Shown here one piece after another: positions 6,133-13,457 of a stretch of 44,156 nt of DNA (position 1 is its first letter; each line of letters starts with the position of its first letter). The position numbers and the translations under genes were made by a program. The stretch is from a virus. The stretch covers positions 1 to 44,156 of the IMG/VR virus record IMGVR_UViG_3300034152_000193; one strand, 5' to 3'. Below the pieces are notes generated by a model. The model searched no databases. It saw nothing but the letters and a program-made list of their open reading frames with translations, and was not told the origin of the DNA.

Positions 6133-8054
6133 ACTCCGCCCTCACATTCCAGTGTTGTGTCAACGTCGCTCACATTTTCTATTTCCAACCGACCAAACGG
6201 CTTAACCTCAGAAGCCAAGGCTTCGTACTCTTCCTCGGAGACTGGCTGAATCGGTGCCTGCTTGAATCCGTGGTCCGTGGCAAGTAGGAACGAGCAGCCT
6301 TTGATATTCTCGTCGTACTTGTTCGCGAGCCATTCCTTGATCGTCCCCACATCCTCTGGCTTGTAATAATGTGTAGCAGAAACGGCATTGTCGCTCCACC
6401 ATGTTTGAAGGATACACTGGTTCGTTAAGGAATCGGTAACTCGTGTATGTTTAGCCAAAACGGCGTCAGTCGAGTGTTTAACCGGGAATGTCACAACCAT
6501 CGTCGAGTGATCCGGGCGGCCGTCAAGCATGAGTCTGGGCTCAACCGGATAACCAGCTTCACGGCAGGCTTCGACAAGTGGGTTGTTGGCTGCAAAACGC
6601 ATCGTCCTGTAGATGAAGTGTCCAAGTGCCGGATGTATGCCAGGTGTGCAACCTGATAATAAACTCAAAGTTCCCGACGGTTTGATGGTTGTGATTTTCC
6701 GACTCAGTGGACAACCCAGCAAGCGGCTATGATCCTCGTCAACTTGTTTCAGGTGCTTGTAGACCTTATCAAGGTGCTCGGCATTCGGGAACGCCTCCAT
6801 AACACCCGTTAGGCTTACCCCAGTGCGGTAGTTCCGATGCACGACGGCATTGACGCTGGGATCGGAGTATCTTGCGTTGGCGATCGTCTTACAGGCTTTG
6901 AACAGGATTGCTGCGACCTGTTTGAACATTGTAAGACTGGTAATTCGTGGAAGCACGATTTCTGCGAGGTTACAGGGCTCTCTGTCTTCGAGTGTAATCT
7001 CACCACAGGGGTTGACTCCAACCACGAGCGGGTCGGCCGTAACCCTTCGTCCGTCAGCCAGTCGTCCGAATTCCCGGCAATTCCTGAGGCTAACAAATCC
7101 ATATGGCTCACCGTCGCCATTATATCCCTCCCAAAAGCGATCACCCTCCAAATCTGCGAAGTGGTCTAGTGCGATACTATTGTTTGAGGCTGTTCTCCAA
7201 TCTGGGATTTGCTGCCTCTTCCAGTTCTTAGCGTTCAGGAACTCACGGTCCTGGTGGTCGCCGATAGCTATTTGGCTGCAACGCCTTACGTTGCCGCTTC
7301 TAACAATTGATCCTACGATGTTCATAACATCGAGACAATCAATGGGGCGTAGCTTCTGGCCGAGCCTTGATCGGATGATGTGGATGATTTGATTTATCCC
7401 ATCGACCAAGGGCTCGCTACCAGAAGCAATACCTCCAAATCGGCTGATCTTGGTTCCTTGGGGCCTGATTGCTCTCGTGCAGTATTGCAGACGCTTGCCG
7501 GTGACGAAAAATGATTCTAAAATCTCTTCCAGAAGTTCAACCCAGCCTTCGCGATTGTCTGTGACAATGAGATCACAGTCCCAAGTGTCAACACGCTCGA
7601 TCAGCGGGATCTTTGTAATGCGCGGAAGCTCATACACGTACTCAGGAAGGATGTTGAAACCAACGCCGCCGCCCAACATAAGCTGATTGAAGGCAAAAGC
7701 AAAGCTACTAAGCTGATTGCAGGCAACGTGCCAACAATTCTGAAGACTGTCCGCTCCCACTTCGCGTACCGTTTCAGTGCCAAGCTGCCAAAGTGCGCGA
7801 CCAGAAACGAGCCCACGCAGATGAAACAGTGTATCATAAAGGTATTCGAGTTCATTTTGTGTGAACAAACCTCCGAGTTCGATGAGGCCGCTGCAAACAC
7901 GAGCACAAGTCTCATGCCACTCCTCCAAGCGCCCGGTGGATGTTTGACGAGCGTACGTCCGCTTATACGTTATGTACCCGATCGGTCCCCACGGCACCGG
8001 TTTGCCCGTATATTGCTTGAGGAACGTCTTCGTCAGTCCTTTGCTGTACTTCAT
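6117..8054 (-). CDS. nrdJ: class II (adenosylcobalamin-dependent) ribonucleoside triphosphate reductase
   Basis: A 645-aa monomeric enzyme closely following the Lactobacillus-type reductase in order: YITYKRTYAR near the N-terminus, QNCW (first active-site Cys), GGGVGF, NREGW, FGGIASG, VNPCGEITLE with the thiyl-radical Cys, EPCNLAEI (second redox Cys), WSDNAVS, and a C-terminal CEGGVC shuttle pair. It reduces NTPs to dNTPs and needs vitamin B12 cofactor from the host but no oxygen. Shorter than the 739-aa reference. I choose ATG 8054 (MKYSKGLTK), directly next to a palindromic site; an open frame extends to 8135. Confidence 0.93.
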   Translation of the reverse strand: MKYSKGLTKTFLKQYTGKPVPWGPIGYITYKRTYARQTSTGRLEEWHETCARVCSGLIELGGLFTQNELEYLYDTLFHLRGLVSGRALWQLGTETVREVGADSLQNCWHVACNQLSSFAFAFNQLMLGGGVGFNILPEYVYELPRITKIPLIERVDTWDCDLIVTDNREGWVELLEEILESFFVTGKRLQYCTRAIRPQGTKISRFGGIASGSEPLVDGINQIIHIIRSRLGQKLRPIDCLDVMNIVGSIVRSGNVRRCSQIAIGDHQDREFLNAKNWKRQQIPDWRTASNNSIALDHFADLEGDRFWEGYNGDGEPYGFVSLRNCREFGRLADGRRVTADPLVVGVNPCGEITLEDREPCNLAEIVLPRITSLTMFKQVAAILFKACKTIANARYSDPSVNAVVHRNYRTGVSLTGVMEAFPNAEHLDKVYKHLKQVDEDHSRLLGCPLSRKITTIKPSGTLSLLSGCTPGIHPALGHFIYRTMRFAANNPLVEACREAGYPVEPRLMLDGRPDHSTMVVTFPVKHSTDAVLAKHTRVTDSLTNQCILQTWWSDNAVSATHYYKPEDVGTIKEWLANKYDENIKGCSFLLATDHGFKQAPIQPVSEEEYEALASEVKPFGRLEIENVSDVDTTLECEGGVCSVR

Positions 8055-8181
8055 TGATTTTAATCTCACAACCGAGTGGGAGCGACAGTTCGATAGACTC
8101 AATCGGACCAGATAACCGCAAATGATCATCCTCACCGTTCATGAGAACAGTGAGTCCAGACCGCGAAATCTTGATTTTCAT
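7963..8181 (-). CDS. small hypothetical protein (72 aa)
   Basis: Starts MKIKISRSGLTVLMNGEDDHLRL and looks beta-rich. Its 3' end overlaps the reductase gene by 92 bases. The MKIKI start is shared with the gene at 4577. Its ATG follows the stop of the upstream gene directly. No domain recognised. Confidence 0.5.
   Translation of the reverse strand: MKIKISRSGLTVLMNGEDDHLRLSGPIESIELSLPLGCEIKINEVQQRTDEDVPQAIYGQTGAVGTDRVHNV
8055..8068. promoter_or_regulatory. 14-bp palindrome abutting the RNR start codon
   Basis: On the minus strand TGAGATTAAAATCA ends immediately before ATG 8054. It has one mismatch to the consensus. It occupies the ribosome-binding region (TGAGA), so a bound protein could affect transcription or the DNA site may double as an RBS. 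Confidence 0.45.
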
Positions 8182-8390
8182 TAGTTCACCAGATCGAAGG
8201 GCATAGTTGGAGTGTAGGAATCAGACTGGATGATAACGGTCCTGAAGGTCGTATCTTGAGCGATCTTGTCGCTTAGATACAGAACCTCCAAGGTACCGTT
8301 GTCAACCATTCGAACGCTCCTGAGCGGAATGTGCAACATTTTGCCATCCGGCTTCAGGACAAAGCAGCGAATAATGAGTCGATCAGCCAT
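8181..8390 (-). CDS. small hypothetical protein (69 aa)
   Basis: Starts MADRLIIRCFVLKPDG; beta-rich pattern of alternating hydrophobics, no recognised family. Its ATG overlaps the 3' end of the holin-like gene by 37 bases and also the end of a 14-bp palindrome (8390-8403). Confidence 0.6.
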   Translation of the reverse strand: MADRLIIRCFVLKPDGKMLHIPLRSVRMVDNGTLEVLYLSDKIAQDTTFRTVIIQSDSYTPTMPFDLVN

Positions 8391-8497
8391 GAGATCAAAA
8401 TCACAAGTTTCATGAAAGCGAAGAGAGCGCCGATGACGGCGACAAAGGCAGTGACGCCGACAATCATTACTACCACGAAGTCCTTAAATATTGTCAT
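8354..8497 (-). CDS. small membrane protein, holin-like size
   Basis: A 47-aa protein beginning MTIFKDFVVVMIVGV and almost wholly hydrophobic, with one long or two short membrane spans (residues 7-25 and 28-45). Starting at ATG 8497 keeps the overlap with the upstream gene to 14 bases; the open frame continues to 8554. Size and hydrophobicity suit a holin or antiholin, but no endolysin is adjacent, so it could also be a host-membrane modifier. Confidence 0.5.
   Translation of the reverse strand: MTIFKDFVVVMIVGVTAFVAVIGALFAFMKLVILISWLIDSLFAALS
8390..8403. promoter_or_regulatory. 14-bp palindrome overlapping a start codon
   Basis: TGATTTTGATCTCA on the minus strand; its last A is the A of ATG 8390. 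One mismatch to consensus. Confidence 0.4.
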
Positions 8498-8678
8498 GAC
8501 CTGTTGACACCATGAGATTGAAGGCTTGATCCGCAACCCGGCGACATGATTCATCGTCGAGTGCTATCCGGGCGTCTCCATGCTCAAGCACGATCTTGGC
8601 TTCATCGCCGTAGAATCGTACCTTGAGCAATACGTTGTGTGTTTGGAGGAACTTAATCAGTTTGTCCTTGTCGTGCAT
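8484..8678 (-). CDS. small hypothetical protein (64 aa)
   Basis: Begins MHDKDKLIKFLQTHNV. ATG 8678 is preferred over 8693 since GAGG lies 9 bases upstream. Charged, alternating alpha/beta pattern, unrecognised. Confidence 0.55.
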   Translation of the reverse strand: MHDKDKLIKFLQTHNVLLKVRFYGDEAKIVLEHGDARIALDDESCRRVADQAFNLMVSTGHDNI

Positions 8679-8955
8679 CTTCGGAAACCTCATTGGGTAT
8701 CGTCGTCGCCTCGGGCTGGTCTCCGATATCGCATTTGATTGCGGCGATCGCCAAGGCAATGACTTTGATCATGCAGCGGTGAAACGTGTATTTCACCGTA
8801 TCGAACGTGAACGGCATCGCCCAACGACTTGCGTAGTTGACGATGTAACTAACAAACAGGCCGGGCGTGTTCTTGTCGTCACGCCAACCTTTTTCTTCCT
8901 GATACGCGAGTTCGGTCTCAACATCAGCTAGGATCTCTTCCGGGATTCTGGACAT
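8653..8955 (-). CDS. small phage protein, MazG-like-neighbour family appearance
   Basis: A 100-aa protein beginning MSRIPEEILADVETELAYQ, then EEKGWRDDKNTPG and later MIKVIALAIAAIKC. This order (acidic helix, E-x-K-W/G, short linker, K-V-A-A-L-A-x-x-A helix) resembles a common family of small phage and plasmid proteins of unknown role. The resemblance is from memory and needs an HMM search. Confidence 0.6.
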   Translation of the reverse strand: MSRIPEEILADVETELAYQEEKGWRDDKNTPGLFVSYIVNYASRWAMPFTFDTVKYTFHRCMIKVIALAIAAIKCDIGDQPEATTIPNEVSEDARQGQTD

Positions 8956-9130
8956 CGCAAGCTAACCTTTTGATAGCTTCCAAGACACCTTCACTGGTAC
9001 GGGAGTCGAGGAACGTGAACTTGTTGCCGTACCGCAACAGAAAACGCATAGTTGAATCGCAGTGCTTCCTGAGCAGGTCGTTGGATCGGTATTCAAGAGT
9101 CACTCGATTCAGGTCGATCGTCATTTCCAT
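8924..9130 (-). CDS. small hypothetical protein (68 aa)
   Basis: Begins MEMTIDLNRVTLEYRSNDLL. AAGG lies 9 bases before ATG 9130. Basic, likely helical C-terminus (EGVLEAIKRLACDVQ). No family recognised. Overlaps both neighbours by about 30-40 bases. Confidence 0.55.
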   Translation of the reverse strand: MEMTIDLNRVTLEYRSNDLLRKHCDSTMRFLLRYGNKFTFLDSRTSEGVLEAIKRLACDVQNPGRDPS

Positions 9131-9431
9131 CAATGTGTTCCTTGGAGAGGATGTTCCACTGCGCATCAATAACTTGCGTTGCGGTTAAAATCAAACTGAG
9201 AGATTTGTGCCTTTCCTGATAGTATTGGACCTCTTCTGGTTTGTCTCGAAGGTTACGGATGTTCTCAGCCATGAGCGCATAGATTGTGCGTTTCAAGGCG
9301 TAGCTGTTTTCAAGCAAGCGTGCCAGTTGCTCAGGAACCGCCGCACGGATCTTGGTAAAATTGCGTTCAAGATCATCGACGCTCCTGAGCAAATGTAACA
9401 CCTTGCTTAACAAGCCGTCGTAATCAGTCAT
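9093..9431 (-). CDS. helical hypothetical protein (112 aa)
   Basis: Begins MTDYDGLLSKVLHLL and appears all-helical with coiled-coil character through residue 90, then an acidic, Ser-rich tail. ATG overlaps the ligase stop by 8 bases. Unrecognised; could be a structural or ligase-partner protein given coupling. Confidence 0.6.
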   Translation of the reverse strand: MTDYDGLLSKVLHLLRSVDDLERNFTKIRAAVPEQLARLLENSYALKRTIYALMAENIRNLRDKPEEVQYYQERHKSLSLILTATQVIDAQWNILSKEHIDGNDDRPESSDS

Positions 9432-10500
9432 TACGTTTTCTCAGATAGCGTGCTTCCTTGGGAACGCCATCGTCACTGAGTTCACGGTATGTGAACGTGA
9501 CCAGCGAGCCGCGTGGAAACGTTGGGTTTGTGATCCAATCAGGCACCCGCTCGCCGGGATGCTCGGCACACCATTGCGTGTCTGTCGAATCCGTGAACTC
9601 TCGTTCGGCGTCCGTGAAGCCACTGAGTTTGAACGTAGCACCCTGGTAATCAACTTCCAGAGCACCCATCATACCAAGTAGCTTAGAACCCTTGTCGGTT
9701 TCCTTACCGGCATAGTAACCGACTACCACGGCCTCGGCGTCCAGTACCGGCTTGAATTTCAGCAGATCGTGTGAGCGTTCTGGAATCCAAAAGCCGTTAC
9801 GCTTCCGAATCATGACGCCCTCACCATCAGCCTCGAAAACGGTGCGGGCAAACTCTGTCGCCTGCTTCTCAGCTTCCGCCGGATTGAACGATAGTTCCGT
9901 TTGCTCCACTAGAGAGACTTGACCGAGCTTGGCGAAACGCTTCTTCAGAAAAATGAGCACAAGCTCAAAAGTCCAATGAGACTTAACGCCATTAGAATCA
10001 AGGAACTGGGATCGCTTATCGGTGGCCCAGCGCCCAGCGTGGTCAAGCACATGATATTCGTATTCATTTCTGACCTTGATAGTTCGTGGTTTGAAGAGTT
10101 GTTTCCAAGGTGGTGAGTCAAAGACCATGTAGCTTACAAGGTGCCAGCGCTCGTCAGGCTCCTGCTGGCTCACGATCGAGCTGAGTTGTTGCCAGTTCTT
10201 GCGTCCCGCGTAGAGTTCTCCGTCAAGTGGAAAGGCGGGCAGCGCATCCAGAAACCACCCCGGTGCATGAATGACTTTTCCCGTGCGGCTCCAGAGGCCC
10301 GTCGCGATCGGCGGTTCTTTGAGTCTGAAATCTTTAACGGTGTTTGCATAAGGAACATCAGAAGCTGGAACATCTCGTGAGATACCTCCATCCCAGATCG
10401 CCCGTTCGCCGTCCAATTTCTCGGACACAAACGCACCGGCGATATTTTGTTTTCCGGGCTTGAACGTGTGTGCAAGTTGTACGAATTCTTGCTTGGCCAT
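9424..10500 (-). CDS. ATP-dependent DNA ligase
   Basis: A 358-aa protein of T7-like size. Motif I is EKLDGERAIW with the adenylated lysine (K-x-D-G, about residue 28), motif III is LDGELYAG, motif IV EGVMIRK, and motif V LLKFKP. The C-terminal 100 residues would form the OB fold (VVGYYAGKETDKG onward). It seals nicks in replicating phage DNA using ATP. The A of its ATG is also the last base of the upstream TAA. Its partners in the window are the polymerase, primase-helicase and exonucleases. Confidence 0.93.
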   Translation of the reverse strand: MAKQEFVQLAHTFKPGKQNIAGAFVSEKLDGERAIWDGGISRDVPASDVPYANTVKDFRLKEPPIATGLWSRTGKVIHAPGWFLDALPAFPLDGELYAGRKNWQQLSSIVSQQEPDERWHLVSYMVFDSPPWKQLFKPRTIKVRNEYEYHVLDHAGRWATDKRSQFLDSNGVKSHWTFELVLIFLKKRFAKLGQVSLVEQTELSFNPAEAEKQATEFARTVFEADGEGVMIRKRNGFWIPERSHDLLKFKPVLDAEAVVVGYYAGKETDKGSKLLGMMGALEVDYQGATFKLSGFTDAEREFTDSTDTQWCAEHPGERVPDWITNPTFPRGSLVTFTYRELSDDGVPKEARYLRKRND

Positions 10501-10967
10501 TACGGGATCTCTTCAAAGAGGACAATGGAGATCGGGTCGTAGTTACGGGTATCGAAATCAGATTTCTGAGTGTAGGTGAACGTGGTGCCAGAGTTGGCGT
10601 CAACACACTTGCCTTTACAAAAGGCAAGATACTTGTCGTTGTGACAAACCACGATGCCGTTGCCGTCCTTGATTTTCTTCTCAACGTCGCTGAAGCTCAT
10701 GATCTGGCGATAGTATTCCAGGCCACGCAACTTCGGATGATACCCAACCTGCGTTTTCGCAGCTATGTCGATCTCCGTCGCCTTGTAACCTGCATCAAGC
10801 GCCTTCATCACGGCTTCGTGGATCGTGAAATCGGTTTGCTTGCCGTCGTGTTCGATACTATCCGTAACACTTTTGCAAGTGTGACCGATCGCGATTGCTA
10901 CCCCATTTGGTAGCTTTGATTTTGAGTCCGGCGGTGCCTGAGCACTAATGTCCGTCGGGAGTCCCAT
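10500..10967 (-). CDS. hypothetical protein (155 aa)
   Basis: Starts MGLPTDISAQAPPDSKSK with a disordered N-terminus, then a mixed alpha/beta region. Three cysteines occur around CKGKC and HNDKYLAFC. Unrecognised. It is coupled to the ligase gene by a shared base. ATG 10967 chosen since the upstream neighbour ends at 10945. Confidence 0.55.
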   Translation of the reverse strand: MGLPTDISAQAPPDSKSKLPNGVAIAIGHTCKSVTDSIEHDGKQTDFTIHEAVMKALDAGYKATEIDIAAKTQVGYHPKLRGLEYYRQIMSFSDVEKKIKDGNGIVVCHNDKYLAFCKGKCVDANSGTTFTYTQKSDFDTRNYDPISIVLFEEIP

Positions 10968-11226
10968 CTTTCGGCTCCAGTAGGAATTGGCCGTTGGTGA
11001 AAACATGGTCAACGGCCTCGTTTTGTTGTTTTACGTAACCTTCATCCCAAAGGATGACCTCTTCTTCCTTGTCTTGAACACCATCCTTCATACGACTGAG
11101 TTCAAAATGACTGAATGTTCGTCCGGTTTTGATCATCCAGCGATGCGCTTCGTGTTTGACCGTGAAGGTTCCAACAAGGTGTTGTTTGACGTCTCGAATG
11201 AAGTAGATGTACTTAGCTCTTGCCAT
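10945..11226 (-). CDS. small hypothetical protein (93 aa)
   Basis: Starts MARAKYIYFIRDVKQHLVGTF with a beta-hairpin-like pattern (YIYFIRD, VGTFTVKHEAHRWM). An acidic stretch follows (DKEEEVILWDEG). Similar short proteins occur in many phages without known function. Overlaps neighbours by 14-23 bases. Confidence 0.6.
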   Translation of the reverse strand: MARAKYIYFIRDVKQHLVGTFTVKHEAHRWMIKTGRTFSHFELSRMKDGVQDKEEEVILWDEGYVKQQNEAVDHVFTNGQFLLEPKDGTPDGH

Positions 11227-11902
11227 GAATTCCAAGCTCCACGTGATAACGATTGATCTGTTCGTCTTCCTGACGTGACCACTTGTTGATAAGAACTGAG
11301 TTTGGTGCCTCCCATGTCAAGTGTGCCCAATCGAACTGACTGTACCAGTTGATTTCGTTGGTTTGAGGAACATCTTTCCCGTCGAGGTACTCGCGAAGCT
11401 CGGTTGGCCGTGTGAGTCTAAGATCAAGAAACGTCCCGTACAGATTGACACGGTTCTCAAGGCAGCGAGTCACCTGGACGTGCAGCTCACCCAGATACAT
11501 GAGAAACTCACGATGCACCTGGATTGCACCTGACATCGGACCACCGGCTACCAAGGTTCGACGAGTCTTCGTCATAACCTTGGCCCAAGATTTAGTACGA
11601 TGGTTCTTACGCGGTAGGTGGATACCCAGATACCGAGCGTAGCTGAAGTTGTTTCTGGCAAACGCTGCGGCGTAGGCCAATTCCCTGTGAGCCGTACAAA
11701 GCCGCTGCGCGGATTCCGAGTATCCGGGTTCCACTTGCCACGGAATATCCGCCGGTCCCTTCAACATTGGGAACTGGAGTCGTGTGGGCCAACCGTCCGG
11801 GTTTGCTCTTGCGTCGATTGGTTCCATTTCTTCTCTCAGGTGGCACCTGTTGTCGGTTCTGAAACCGAGTTCGTGCTGCGGGAACGGTGATGGGCGTTTC
11901 AT
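11213..11902 (-). CDS. hypothetical protein (229 aa)
   Basis: Unrecognised. Basic N-terminal half with LCTAHRELAYAAAFARNNF and KNHRTKSW, a helical middle (AIQVHREFLMYLGELHVQV), and a Trp-rich C-terminal region. No signal peptide or membrane span. Its ATG overlaps the upstream TGA (ATGA). Confidence 0.65.
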   Translation of the reverse strand: MKRPSPFPQHELGFRTDNRCHLREEMEPIDARANPDGWPTRLQFPMLKGPADIPWQVEPGYSESAQRLCTAHRELAYAAAFARNNFSYARYLGIHLPRKNHRTKSWAKVMTKTRRTLVAGGPMSGAIQVHREFLMYLGELHVQVTRCLENRVNLYGTFLDLRLTRPTELREYLDGKDVPQTNEINWYSQFDWAHLTWEAPNSVLINKWSRQEDEQINRYHVELGIHGKS

Positions 11903-12141
11903 ACATACCTCGTACTGAGTTCTTCGATTGCGGCACGGAACACGGTGACACGCAACATATCAACGACATCGCCTTGTGGCGGTTTCAAGTTTCCGTTGTC
12001 GTAAGCTACAACAAGCTCACAAAACTCGTCGCTCAGATGATCGCTCAGCAACTCTTTCTCCTCGTCCGTGAGTTTGGCCTCAAGCTGAATATACAGCTCG
12101 ACCGCTGCAACGTCGTCCCTATACTTCTGCTCCGCTTCCAT
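11899..12141 (-). CDS. hypothetical protein (80 aa)
   Basis: I choose ATG 12141 (MEAEQKYRDDVAAVELY), which has GGACGAGG just upstream and leaves a 23-base overlap. Longer starts at 12204 or 12276 would overlap the upstream zinc protein much more. Acidic and helical, containing KLTDEEKELLSDHLSDEF. Unrecognised. Confidence 0.55.
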   Translation of the reverse strand: MEAEQKYRDDVAAVELYIQLEAKLTDEEKELLSDHLSDEFCELVVAYDNGNLKPPQGDVVDMLRVTVFRAAIEELSTRYV

Positions 12142-12463
12142 CCTCGTCCTGTTCGCGTGCCTCCAACATCTCGCGATCAAGTACGACAAGTCTTCCTTTC
12201 GCATCGACTTCCACGTTTGCGGGGAATTGGGAGTCAGGACATCGCTCGGTCGCGTAGACGAGTTTGTTTCGCTCATCTGAGTTTGGACTCACAGTACATC
12301 CACACAATGTGCATTCACGGGACCGTGGATCATAGTGCCCACAAATGTCGCAATAGCGATAGAACAAGAACCACACAAATTCGGAATGCCGTCGCACAGC
12401 TCCGGCGGACCGCCACCGGAACCATGCAACAGCAAACCGTAGGAGGAGACGGATGAATCTCAT
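12119..12463 (-). CDS. small zinc-binding protein with N-terminal hydrophobic segment
   Basis: A 114-aa protein. Residues 1-16 (MRFIRLLLRFAVAWFR) are basic-hydrophobic and could insert at a membrane. CDICGHYDPRSRECTLCGC gives a CxxC-x8-CxxCxC zinc site, and a later ERCPDSQF resembles the C-terminal CPxG(K/Q) tail of small phage zinc ribbons. Such proteins recur in tailed phages with unknown function. ATGA-coupled to the upstream gene. Confidence 0.65.
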   Translation of the reverse strand: MRFIRLLLRFAVAWFRWRSAGAVRRHSEFVWFLFYRYCDICGHYDPRSRECTLCGCTVSPNSDERNKLVYATERCPDSQFPANVEVDAKGRLVVLDREMLEAREQDEDGSGAEV

Positions 12464-13194
12464 CGAGCACGGCCTTTGAGTTCGATTGTGATTGTCTCAA
12501 GTTCGTGTTCCTTTTCCGGTACTCCCGCTTCCGGTGCATACTGGTACGTGATCACAGAGGCACCAGCGCCCTCGTCCTTCAAGGCGTCTCGTACGTTCTT
12601 GATCAGAAGATCATCGACTTCCTTCTTCGTGAACTTGAACGTCACCGCAACGCTGACGCCTTCCCGGTCAACACTGTTTTTGGGTGGAAACTCAACGGTC
12701 CAGTGATCACCACCTTCCTCGTGGTGCAGCGTGACCACGGCATTGGACTTGTCTTCGACGTTGCACGCCTCAATGATGAAAGCGTGGGCAGCGATCGGGA
12801 TCAACGTGATAGTGGTTGACATTTCGGGCATCGGTTTCTTCTCCTCCTCAAATAACGACTCAAGGAACGTTTGACCGGGTTTGGGTTGGTAGGAATCAAG
12901 ACTCGGTGGATCAGGAATTGATTTTAGTAGCTTCTCAAATTCTTGCCTCTTGACGTATGGGTTGTGGATCATAACCGGATTCGGCCGCATGTAGACCGAA
13001 TACGGAACAACATCGGATTTTGGCCTTGGCGGCACCTTAATGTAAGTTCGCTTCGGCAGGGCGTTGATTCCCCGATTCGGAGGAATCACTCGGATCTTGT
13101 TTCGACACTCAATAGGATATGGGATCGGGAGTATTGGAACATGAACCGGAGGATGCCCTAACGTCGCCAAGACGATTAGCAGGGATGGACCCAT
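12460..13194 (-). CDS. proline-rich hypothetical protein, possibly two-part
   Basis: A 244-aa frame. The N-terminal 120 residues are proline-rich (VPILPIPYPIECRN, VPPRPKSDVVPYSVYMRPNP) after a short hydrophobic start (MGPSLLIVLATLG) that might be exported. The second half, from MSTTITLIPIAAHAF, is a beta-rich domain with an acidic amphipathic helix (KKEVDDLLIKNVRDALKDEG). A strong GAGGAGGAG lies upstream of the internal MPEMSTT methionines, so an internal translation start could give the second domain alone. Confidence 0.6.
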   Translation of the reverse strand: MGPSLLIVLATLGHPPVHVPILPIPYPIECRNKIRVIPPNRGINALPKRTYIKVPPRPKSDVVPYSVYMRPNPVMIHNPYVKRQEFEKLLKSIPDPPSLDSYQPKPGQTFLESLFEEEKKPMPEMSTTITLIPIAAHAFIIEACNVEDKSNAVVTLHHEEGGDHWTVEFPPKNSVDREGVSVAVTFKFTKKEVDDLLIKNVRDALKDEGAGASVITYQYAPEAGVPEKEHELETITIELKGRAR

Positions 13195-13457
13195 TTCAAT
13201 ACCTTACCATCGCGGTACGTGCCAGGACCAGGACGCTGCGGCCTGAGTTTAGAATCAATGAATCGCTTCATGCTGATGCACTGAGCCTTGAGGAACGAGT
13301 TCTCCCGACGGAGCCACTCGACCTTGACTTTCTCGTCCTTGATGTACTCGATACAGTAGCAAGTGCGATCAACAGAGAGAACTAACGCCGCCCCGATGAT
13401 CAGCCATACCAGGGCTAACCCAATGGAGCTTCGTCTGGGCGCGGGTGATTGCGACAT
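13176..13457 (-). CDS. small inner-membrane protein with coiled-coil tail
   Basis: A 93-aa protein starting MSQSPAPRRSSIG, then one membrane span (LALVWLIIGAALVLSV), then a charged helix (YIKDEKVKVEWLRRENSFL). N-in/C-out topology with a coiled coil resembles an i-spanin, but no partner lipoprotein is evident, so lysis function is only a possibility. Its start lies within the 3' end of the UvrD-like gene (89-base overlap). Confidence 0.5.
   Translation of the reverse strand: MSQSPAPRRSSIGLALVWLIIGAALVLSVDRTCYCIEYIKDEKVKVEWLRRENSFLKAQCISMKRFIDSKLRPQRPGPGTYRDGKVLKWVHPC
13244..13257. promoter_or_regulatory. dispersed 14-bp palindrome, exact copy
   Basis: TGAGTTTAGAATCA inside the small membrane-protein gene; exact match to the consensus. 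Confidence 0.5.

Noticed and set aside
7963-8135. RNR start at 8135
   Set aside because: The extra 27 residues are not like the family's start and would lengthen overlap with the preceding gene; MKYSKGL at 8054 fits.
12460-13457. Spanin pair (i-spanin 13176-13457, o-spanin 12460-13194)
   Set aside because: The first has the right topology, but the second lacks a lipobox cysteine and the lysis genes are not adjacent; left as a possibility only for the first.
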